Below, piece after piece: positions 1 to 5,040 of a DNA stretch of 6,462 nucleotides (the stretch's first letter is position 1; each line of letters begins with the position of its first letter). Below the pieces are notes generated by a model. The model had not been told where the DNA came from and searched no databases. It saw only the letters and a list, made by a program, of their open reading frames with translations. Source of the stretch: Actinomycetota bacterium (lineage in GTDB: Bacteria > Cyanobacteriota > Vampirovibrionia > Obscuribacterales > Obscuribacteraceae); assembly GCA_903970355.1 (NCBI GenBank), contig CAJCIF010000032.1, forward strand, positions 1-6,462. Reading direction: 5' to 3'. Both the position numbers and the translations under genes were made by a program.

Positions 1-369
1 TGCTTTACACGTTTTCTTGGGATCGAGAACGCCAGAGACGCTCAGCAGATCAATCTCATTAGCGGGATCGCTAAGCAAAAGGCGAGCTGGGTATTCCCCG
101 CCATCTGGCAATTTGACTCTCGGATTATCCTTTGCGGCGTGGACATCGGTAGCAACCACACACGGGTTTCTCGGTCCGCCATCAACAAAGAATCCTGTAC
201 CCTTTTGGGGGAGGGGAAAAATTCCCAGACGCCAGTGGGTGCTTTTAACGGCTACTGTTTTGTCGCTTACGATGTTATCCATCGATGTAATACTTTGCCG
301 GGGTAAACGAGATAATAGGAAAAATGGTCCAGTTCGGCAATGGTATAAATCCCATGGGCCGGCATTCAT
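1..369 (-). CDS. Trypsin-like (HtrA/S1-type) serine peptidase, 3' end beyond the window
   Basis: This is an open minus-strand frame that leaves the window at its left edge; 123 codons are visible from ATG 369. Seen: a GTGFFVDG strand, followed about 15 residues later by VVATDVHAAKD. This matches the beta-barrel start and catalytic-His region of trypsin-like peptidases (HtrA pattern GSGF-V, then TNAHVV); the His is residue 77. Next comes KLPDGGEYPARLLLSDPANE, which resembles the HtrA segment 'LPDGREYPAKLVGVDPET'. In the ungapped alignment of NEIDLLSV with the family's NDIALLKL, the catalytic Asp position holds Glu105, with Asp107 two residues on. The Ser loop lies outside the window. No signal peptide or membrane segment is evident, which is unusual for HtrA proteins. 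The start is uncertain: ATG 369 has a G-rich AGGGG 12 nt upstream, and ATG 282 is an alternative. It follows the 143-aa gene by 31 bp, so the two are probably co-transcribed. Peptidase fold: fairly sure. Activity: unknown. Confidence 0.62.
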   Translation of the reverse strand, partial: MNAGPWDLYHCRTGPFFLLSRLPRQSITSMDNIVSDKTVAVKSTHWRLGIFPLPQKGTGFFVDGGPRNPCVVATDVHAAKDNPRVKLPDGGEYPARLLLSDPANEIDLLSVSGVLDPKKTCKA

Positions 370-400
370 AGACCAGGCACTGCCCCTGGTGCAGAATTTA

Positions 401-832
401 CTATTTAAACGGCGGATATAATTCAGGATTGGTAATTATTGCCGGTGGTCTGGTCGCTTCAGCAAGAGTCTTCCACCAATCGGGGGGCTCAAACTGGAAC
501 ATTTGTTGCTCACTTATAGCAACTGTTTTGTTCTTTTCATCAAGGGCAACATCCAGTTTGGAAAACGAGCGTCTTTCCGTTGCGTGTTCCCAGAAACTGT
601 TTCTAAATTCCAAAATTTCTCGGCCATTATCATCGTGCAAAGTGACGTTCGGTTTTCCGAAGGGCGTCTTTTGCAGGGCTTTTAAGAGTTCATGGGCAGT
701 GCCATCGGCAAGAGCTTTGTTGAAGCATTCCGATAGCTTTTGAGTGACATCCTGGCTGCTCGTTTTTCCGCAAAAATATTGATCGGCGGCTTCTAAAATT
801 TCAGTTTTGTGTTTTTCACAAAGGTCAGACAT
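401..832 (-). CDS. Hypothetical protein, 143 aa, upstream of the trypsin-like peptidase
   Basis: I do not recognise this family. The product is a soluble-looking protein without a signal peptide or membrane segment. Residues 1-55 look mainly helical (charged and amphipathic, with Cys5, Cys21 and Cys36). Residues 60-110 look like beta strands (PNVTLHDDNGREILEF, then KLDVALDEKNKTVAI). The tail is rich in Pro and Trp (EPPDWWKTL, then PELYPPFK). The frame can be opened at TTG 862, but ATG 832 is preferred because AGGGA lies 7 nt upstream of it. It sits 83 bp downstream of ruvC and 31 bp before the protease gene on the same strand, so it is likely co-expressed with the protease. A role as a partner or substrate of the protease is only a guess from position. 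The overlapping plus-strand frames have no recognisable content. Confidence 0.7.
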   Translation of the reverse strand: MSDLCEKHKTEILEAADQYFCGKTSSQDVTQKLSECFNKALADGTAHELLKALQKTPFGKPNVTLHDDNGREILEFRNSFWEHATERRSFSKLDVALDEKNKTVAISEQQMFQFEPPDWWKTLAEATRPPAIITNPELYPPFK

Positions 833-839
833 AAGTAAG

Positions 840-844
840 TCCCT
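840..844 (-). promoter_or_regulatory. Ribosome binding site AGGGA that decides the start of the 143-aa gene
   Basis: AGGGA on the minus strand is followed by a 7-nt spacer and ATG at 832. It lies inside the longer TTG-initiated reading of the frame, so it supports the shorter ATG start. A TTGAAA / 18 nt / TATCAA promoter-like pair sits just upstream (878-873 and 854-849), but it would start transcription on top of this site and is therefore doubtful. Confidence 0.55.
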
Positions 845-915
845 GTAATTGATAATGGACAATCTTGATCCATTTCAATTAGAAAGACGTTTTAGACTTG
901 CTAAATCGAGTCCGC

Positions 916-1488
916 TTAACTGGCGCTCGGCAATCCGGATCCCATTGGTGTAAGTGAACGGGCGTGGCAGACAGCAAGAGCAAGCGCATCTGAAGCATCG
1001 TCTGGGCGGATAATTTCGGGTAAACCGAGCAGTTGTTTAATCATGGTTTGGACAACCTTTTTGTCGGCTCGCCCGAAACCGGTCAAGTGTAGCTTTACTT
1101 GCATGGGTGTATATTCGGCTACCTGAATCTCGAAGTACGAAGCCACTTCTAGAATTACGCCGCGCGCTTGGGCTACGGAAATGACGGTTTTAGCGTTCTT
1201 GAAAAAAAAGATGGCTTCAACCGAGACTACATCCGGTTTATATTCCTTAAGCAAGCAAGCGAGATCCTCGCGTATCATCTTCAGTCTGGACCCTGCATCG
1301 AGAGTCTTGGGGGTCTGAATGGTGCCGGAGGCTAGATATTCAAATTGATCGCAACCTTTGTGGACAAGCAGGCCATAGCCCACTGTGGCTGTTCCCGGGT
1401 CAATTCCGAGTATTCGTTGGCTATGAATATCGGCGTCCTTTCTGGCTGCCCTAATTTCCACATCAAAGTGTAACATTAGCTTTGACAC
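916..1488 (-). CDS. ruvC: Crossover junction endodeoxyribonuclease RuvC
   Basis: RuvC is the Holliday-junction resolvase that, as a dimer working with RuvAB, nicks two strands symmetrically to finish recombination. Seen, numbering from GTG 1488: ILGIDPGTATVGYG with catalytic Asp30; SVEAIFFFKNAKTVISVAQA with catalytic Glu91; the QVKLHLTGFGRADK segment; and RPDDASDALALAVCHA with Asp164 and Asp167. These match the E. coli acidic tetrad D7/E66/D138/D141 in order and spacing. The full frame gives 190 aa against about 173 in E. coli, so roughly 20 N-terminal residues are extra. No start closer to the conserved domain is canonical: GTG 1488, ATG 1476 and GTG 1461 all lack a good ribosome site. An ATT codon at 1428 sits 7 nt behind AGGA and would give a typical 170-aa protein. 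It is divergent from the lnt-like gene. The function is secure; the start is not. Confidence 0.95.
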   Translation of the reverse strand: MSKLMLHFDVEIRAARKDADIHSQRILGIDPGTATVGYGLLVHKGCDQFEYLASGTIQTPKTLDAGSRLKMIREDLACLLKEYKPDVVSVEAIFFFKNAKTVISVAQARGVILEVASYFEIQVAEYTPMQVKLHLTGFGRADKKVVQTMIKQLLGLPEIIRPDDASDALALAVCHARSLTPMGSGLPSAS

Positions 1489-1499
1489 TATTGAACATA

Positions 1500-3140
1500 A
1501 TGCAAGCTAGCAACCTCACTGTCGAACATTTAGGCGACTCGAAGCCAATCAGTTGGTGGGACAATCTCATCCATGTGGAGAAGATGCCCATAGCACTCCT
1601 ATTTGGTGGTGTGTTGGGTCTCTCAAGCGCAGGCTTCGATCATAGCTGGTTGGCATTTTGTGGTTTGGCACCACTTTTGGTGCTGATTACCGTTTGCCGG
1701 AGCAAGACCGAAGCGGCCGTTAACGGCTTTGTTTTTGGACTTGGTTATCACTTTGTTGCTCTCAGCTGGTATTTCGGCTTATTTCCTTTGCGCTGGATGG
1801 GTATAAATGACGTCTTTGCGGCGCAGGCAGTCTCGCTTATATGGTTTACAGAATGTGCTCATGAAGCGCTTTTGTTTGCCTTTTTTGCATGGTTGGTGGC
1901 AAGCTTGCCGACAAGACCGGGATTGCTACCGTATATACAACGGCCGTACTTCCCCTACATGCTGTCGATTCCATTTATCTGGTACTTCCTCAATTGGGTA
2001 ATTGCACCATCGATCTTCTTTCTTGGCATTCCAATTGATCAATTAGCCTACTCACAGAGCCATAACATCCTCTTTATTCAACTGGCAAAGTTAGGTGGGG
2101 CAGGCGCTGTCGATTATGTATTGCTTCTCGTTAACGCGGCTGTGGCGGGGTGCCTGATTGAGTTTCCTAAATACGGGCGCAGACCGGTTGAGCGGGTAGA
2201 TGTCTTATCTCCGCGCGTTGGTGCCATGGCCGATCTTGCTTTTGCATCTCTTGTTGTTGCAGTTTCCATGTGGTGGGGCTCAACGCAGGTTGAGGCATAC
2301 GGCAATCTTGAAAAATATTTGCTTCAAAATGCAAACAGCTCAACTGCACCGCGTGTGCCAATAGCAGTTGTGCAGGGCAATGTCACCGTCGAAGAAGATC
2401 GACTTAAAACAACGAGCGTACAAGAATTGGCAGCAAGACAAGCCGAGCTTAGTAGCGGCTTGGGCGTTGGCATATTGGTTTTACCGGAAGGAGCAATTAG
2501 TCCGGCGCAGCGTGCACCGGGTTATCTTCTTAGTGTTCTTAAAAATCTGGTGAGCAAAGAGAAGAAAGAAGTAATTGCCGGCAGTTTCGATCGCATCGGT
2601 GGCAACATCTTGAACTCGGCATTTTTACTTGATCCCAATCAAAAGGACCCTCAACTCTATTTGAAAAATCAATTGACTCCTTTTTTCGAATGGTGGCCCT
2701 GGCAGGATGTTCGTAACGAATTGCCCGAGACATTCCGGGATAAATTGCCATCGGTGAGAAACAATTTTGTAAAGGCAGCTCAGACGGAGTTGTTGAAAAG
2801 CAGCTGGGGCAAAGTAGGTGTATCAATATCGGCTGAATTGATATATCCGCAAGTGATCGCAACGGAAGTTCGCAAAGGAGCAGCACTTTTGGTGAATGTT
2901 TCCAACTTGGCTTGGTTTCACAACGCAGCCTTAACAAAACAGCTCCTGGCAGCAGCGACGTTTCGAGCCGTCGAAAACGAGCGCTTCCTTATAATCTCCT
3001 CAAACACGGGCATTTCAGCAGTAATAGATCCGGCCGGCGTTGTTAGCAGTGCATCCTTGCCAGGAAGAAGAGGAACTTTGATTGACACGGTACAATTCCT
3101 TGTCGATAAGACGTTGTTTACCAAGATGTGGTGGCTATGA
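1500..3140 (+). CDS. lnt: Apolipoprotein N-acyltransferase-like protein (Lnt family) with Ser in place of the catalytic Cys
   Basis: Lnt enzymes transfer an acyl chain from phospholipid to the N-terminal Cys of lipoproteins in the inner membrane. The first half (residues about 30-260) is strongly hydrophobic with several membrane segments. The second half is a nitrilase-type (carbon-nitrogen hydrolase) domain starting at IAVVQGNVTVEEDR. Seen: the catalytic Glu region VLPEGAIS (Glu330), the catalytic Lys region YLKNQLTPFFEWWPW (Lys389), SNLAWFHNA in place of SNDAWF, and the closing SNTGISAVIDPAGVV. At the nucleophile, where E. coli has ICYE (Cys387), this protein has ISAE, so Ser444 replaces Cys. 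The 546-aa length is somewhat above the roughly 510 of E. coli. ATG 1500 is chosen over TTG 1482; neither has a clear ribosome site. Its stop overlaps the DUF192 start as ATGA. Family assignment is secure, but N-acylation activity is doubtful. Confidence 0.88.
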   Translation: MQASNLTVEHLGDSKPISWWDNLIHVEKMPIALLFGGVLGLSSAGFDHSWLAFCGLAPLLVLITVCRSKTEAAVNGFVFGLGYHFVALSWYFGLFPLRWMGINDVFAAQAVSLIWFTECAHEALLFAFFAWLVASLPTRPGLLPYIQRPYFPYMLSIPFIWYFLNWVIAPSIFFLGIPIDQLAYSQSHNILFIQLAKLGGAGAVDYVLLLVNAAVAGCLIEFPKYGRRPVERVDVLSPRVGAMADLAFASLVVAVSMWWGSTQVEAYGNLEKYLLQNANSSTAPRVPIAVVQGNVTVEEDRLKTTSVQELAARQAELSSGLGVGILVLPEGAISPAQRAPGYLLSVLKNLVSKEKKEVIAGSFDRIGGNILNSAFLLDPNQKDPQLYLKNQLTPFFEWWPWQDVRNELPETFRDKLPSVRNNFVKAAQTELLKSSWGKVGVSISAELIYPQVIATEVRKGAALLVNVSNLAWFHNAALTKQLLAAATFRAVENERFLIISSNTGISAVIDPAGVVSSASLPGRRGTLIDTVQFLVDKTLFTKMWWL

Positions 3141-3619
3141 CATTTCGTTCGCGCTCGTTAGCCCAGGCTATTCTCGCTGTCAGTTTGACCTTACTGAGCG
3201 GTGCTTCTGCTCTGGCAGAGATGCCCACGGTCACGCTCGGCAAAGACAGCGTTGTGAAATTGGAAGTCGCATCCACTCCACAAGAGATTGAGCACGGGCT
3301 TATGAACCGCACGGCTTTACCGGAAGACAGCGGTATGGTTTTTATTTTCCATCCTGAGCAGCACGTCCACTTCTGGATGTATCACACGCTCATCTCACTT
3401 GATATGTGTTTTATTCGCAACGGCAAAATCGTACAAATATTCAAGGACGTGCCGCCCTGCAAATCTGAAAACTCCGATGATTGCCCGCTTGTACCCAGTA
3501 ACCGTGAAGGGCTTCTCGTTTCAGAAGTGATCGAGCTAAAAGCAGGGTACGTGCGCCGGCATGGCATCAAAGAAGGCGATCCGGTCGTGTTCCACGTTCC
3601 CGGCGACAACGCCAAATGA
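3137..3619 (+). CDS. Exported DUF192 family protein
   Basis: The 160-aa product begins with a signal peptide: basic RSRS near residue 4, a hydrophobic stretch at residues 8-22, and a likely cleavage after ALA at residue 27. The mature part is a DUF192 domain, shown by KLEVASTPQEIEHGLMNRTA, GMVFIFHPEQHVHFWMYHTL, LISLDMCFIRNGKIVQI and the closing VIELKAGYVRRHGIKEGD. These match the family's GLM-R, FWM-NT-IPLD and G--GD landmarks. The function of DUF192 is not established; members are small beta-barrel proteins, often exported. Cys108 and Cys116 flank a short acidic loop and may pair outside the cytoplasm. ATG 3137 overlaps the lnt-like stop (ATGA), so translational coupling is likely; GTG codons at 3128 and 3131 are alternatives. 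The stop in turn overlaps the crotonase start. The domain assignment is firm. Confidence 0.9.
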   Translation: MTFRSRSLAQAILAVSLTLLSGASALAEMPTVTLGKDSVVKLEVASTPQEIEHGLMNRTALPEDSGMVFIFHPEQHVHFWMYHTLISLDMCFIRNGKIVQIFKDVPPCKSENSDDCPLVPSNREGLLVSEVIELKAGYVRRHGIKEGDPVVFHVPGDNAK

Positions 3620-4368
3620 GCCTGCAGATGGGTCAAGCTATGAATGTGTCTTTGGCAATCGATGAAAAGGTAGCCAAAATCACTATTAACCGCGTTGCGC
3701 AGCGCAACGCCATCTCGGCCAAAATGTGGGACCAAATTACAGAACATGCGCAAACCATCGCTAAATCTGATGCGCAGGTCGTTTTGGTGCGGGGAGCTGG
3801 TGGCGTTTTTTGCTCTGGTGCAGATCTCGAAGAATTGAAAGAGCTTAAAGATTTGGAGAGCGCCAAAGGCTATTGGCGCCGCATGACTAGAGCACTGGAT
3901 GCGGTGGCGGATCTTTCTATGCCCACGATCGCCATTCTAGAAAAATTCTGCTTCGGTGGTGGCTGTTTATTAGCAATTGCTTGTGATTTACGTTACGCAA
4001 CAACCGACACGATCTTCTCGATACCCGTTGCGAAACTTGGTTTCATCCTGGATACCGCGACTGTCCGCCGATTGATTGCCCTAGTCGGTCCAGGTTCTGC
4101 CAAAGAGCTTCTCTTCCAGGGCGGTACTGTTGATGGTGACAAGGCTCTTTCTTATGGACTGATCAACAACCTCTTCGATGTAATGGAGCTAGATCTACAA
4201 ATACGCGATGTTGTCAAGAATTTATTAGGTGCCAACGCCATTTCGATTGTGCAGTTGAAAGAGACCATCAACCGGGTGACGCGCGGTCTTGCTATCGATG
4301 CATCGGTCCTAGCCGAAGAAGAGAACCTTATTGCCGAGCGCTTCCTGCGCCTCGGCAACCTCAGCTAA
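3616..4368 (+). CDS. Enoyl-CoA hydratase/isomerase (crotonase) superfamily protein lacking both hydratase glutamates
   Basis: This 250-aa protein has the crotonase fold, whose members bind acyl-CoA thioesters and stabilise an enolate in an oxyanion hole. Seen: ITINRVAQRNAIS (residues 22-34), the first oxyanion-hole segment GAGGVFCSGADLEEL (60-74), and the second FCFGGGCLLAIACDLRYA (111-128). In classical enoyl-CoA hydratase the two catalytic Glu residues sit in GGGCEL and PE--LG. Here those sites read GGGCLL (Leu118) and PVAKLG (Val138), and the usual GG-QRL segment is TATVRRL. It is therefore unlikely to be a standard hydratase; an isomerase, decarboxylase, hydrolase or non-catalytic CoA-binding role is possible. 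The start at ATG 3616 overlaps the DUF192 stop (ATGA); ATG 3640, which begins right at the conserved region, is an alternative. Fold assignment is sure; the reaction is unknown. Confidence 0.9.
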   Translation: MSLQMGQAMNVSLAIDEKVAKITINRVAQRNAISAKMWDQITEHAQTIAKSDAQVVLVRGAGGVFCSGADLEELKELKDLESAKGYWRRMTRALDAVADLSMPTIAILEKFCFGGGCLLAIACDLRYATTDTIFSIPVAKLGFILDTATVRRLIALVGPGSAKELLFQGGTVDGDKALSYGLINNLFDVMELDLQIRDVVKNLLGANAISIVQLKETINRVTRGLAIDASVLAEEENLIAERFLRLGNLS

Positions 4369-4431
4369 ATCAAAAATTTCTGCCGTTCCGAATTTGCGCC
4401 AGAATCCGGACACCTATTGGAAAAGCAAAAT

Positions 4432-4453
4432 AGGAGAGGCTTCGGCGTCTCTT
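4432..4453 (+). terminator. UUCG-loop hairpin downstream of the crotonase gene
   Basis: AGGAGAGGC and GCGTCTCTT pair across a TTCG tetraloop, with one G-G mismatch and one G-T pair. It lies about 60 bp past the crotonase stop. No T-run follows on the plus strand, so it is a weak or atypical terminator, perhaps a 3'-end stabiliser. Confidence 0.35.
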
Positions 4454-4459
4454 GACGAC

Positions 4460-4486
4460 AAAATGGGCGGCATTGCTGCCGCCCAT
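4460..4486 (-). terminator. Hairpin downstream of the NifU-type gene, possibly bidirectional
   Basis: ATGGGCGGCA (4463-4472) and TGCCGCCCAT (4477-4486) form a perfect 10-bp, GC-rich stem with a 4-nt loop. Read on the minus strand it begins 32 bp after the NifU-type stop and is followed by a short T-run ending near 4460. On the plus strand it is followed by AAAACAA, so termination of the crotonase unit by this hairpin is less likely. Confidence 0.55.
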
Positions 4487-4517
4487 AAAACAATCGTTTG
4501 GTTCAGAAATAGAGGAC

Positions 4518-4754
4518 TTATACCTGTATGACCCGCTTAATGGTCGGGATTTCTTGCTTGAGAGCCCGCTCTACGCCCATTTTAAGGGTCATTGTCGAGC
4601 TTGGGCACATTCCACAAGCGCCTACCAGATGGACATAGACTTCTTCGTCCTTAACGTCCACCAGTTCTATGTTTCCACCGTCCATCATGAGCATTGGGCG
4701 TATCTTGTCCAATACTTCTTCTACTTGTTTCTTTTGGTCTATTGTTTGTGACAT
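4518..4754 (-). CDS. NifU C-terminal-domain Fe-S cluster scaffold protein
   Basis: This is a complete 78-aa stand-alone NifU-type (Nfu) domain. Such proteins assemble or carry a 4Fe-4S cluster in the cytoplasm, usually held between two monomers, and pass it to target enzymes. Seen: VEEVLDKIRPMLMMDGGNIE (the family's 'vLd-iRP-L--DGG-vel' pattern), then VHLVGACGMCPSSTMTL, with the cluster-binding CxxC at Cys47 and Cys50, and VERALKQEIP near the end. The length is typical of the minimal single-domain form found in cyanobacteria and Firmicutes; the IscU-like and A-type domains of longer relatives are absent. ATG 4754 has GAGG 10 nt upstream. It is monocistronic here, convergent with the crotonase gene and divergent from gap. 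No isc or suf gene is visible in the window. Confidence 0.93.
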   Translation of the reverse strand: MSQTIDQKKQVEEVLDKIRPMLMMDGGNIELVDVKDEEVYVHLVGACGMCPSSTMTLKMGVERALKQEIPTIKRVIQV

Positions 4755-5040
4755 TGTGACTGAACCTCAATTTGATTTCTGAAACGATTGTTCGAGCACC
4801 TCCGAACTTCAATAAGCTTACCAAATATAACGAACTGTGTTGCTGACAACAAAAGGCTGGAGAGTGCCTGAAATGCTGCCAGGACGAGGCTGGGAGCGCC
4901 CCAAACCCCTTATTCGAAATTTAAAGTTTCAACTCAAAGTCGTTAAACCAGCCTAAAGGCAGCGAGAAGTTTCCCATTTTCATAATATGCTCTTTATCCA
5001 CTGTTCCCGCAACAGTAGAGCCTTTGCGACAGGAGTTTAT
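4755..5040. other. Divergent intergenic region between the NifU-type gene and gap
   Basis: This region must hold the promoters of both genes. No consensus promoter is clear. On the minus strand TATATT (4829-4824) has TTGTTG (4852-4847) 17 nt upstream, a poor -35. On the plus strand CATAAT (4981-4986) is a reasonable -10 without a -35. Repeats seen: AGGCTGG at 4854-4860 and again at 4887-4893, each complementary to CCAGCCT at 4948-4954; a TGTTG/CAACA hairpin at 4838-4851; and the self-complementary GCCTAAAGGC at 4951-4960. The only frames crossing the region have no recognisable content. If gap is transcribed from upstream of 4854, its leader could adopt alternative structures; this is inference. 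Confidence 0.4.
5031..5035 (+). promoter_or_regulatory. Ribosome binding site AGGAG of gap
   Basis: AGGAG lies 5 nt before ATG 5041, immediately ahead of the conserved GAPDH N-terminus. It rules out the in-frame upstream ATG at 4987, which would add 18 residues unlike any GAPDH. Confidence 0.8.

Noticed and set aside
17..421. Open plus-strand frame of 134 codons
   Set aside because: It is antisense to the trypsin-like peptidase frame, which shows clear family motifs; the plus translation shows none.
429..743. Plus-strand frames inside the 143-aa gene
   Set aside because: They have no recognisable motifs, and the minus-strand frame has a good ribosome site and fits the operon.
855..873. Imperfect inverted repeat ATGGACAA / TTGATCCAT
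   Set aside because: The arms are short with a bulge and a 2-nt centre, and no T-run follows, so neither a terminator nor an operator can be supported.
849..878. TTGAAA / 18 nt / TATCAA promoter-like pair on the minus strand
   Set aside because: Transcription would start at about 842, on or inside the AGGGA ribosome site, so it is unlikely to serve the 143-aa gene.
1482..1510. Perfect -35 hexamer TTGACA at 1482-1487
   Set aside because: No acceptable -10 occurs at 15-20 nt spacing, and the site would place the transcript start inside or after the likely lnt-like start.
2539..2937. Long minus-strand frame inside the lnt-like gene
   Set aside because: It is antisense to a well-supported nitrilase-type domain and has no recognisable motifs.
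4452..4751. Plus-strand frame across the NifU-type gene
   Set aside because: The minus strand encodes a complete Nfu domain with its CxxC motif; the plus frame has no family features.
4987..5040. Upstream ATG extending gap by 18 residues
   Set aside because: The extension is unlike GAPDH N-termini, and AGGAG lies right before ATG 5041.
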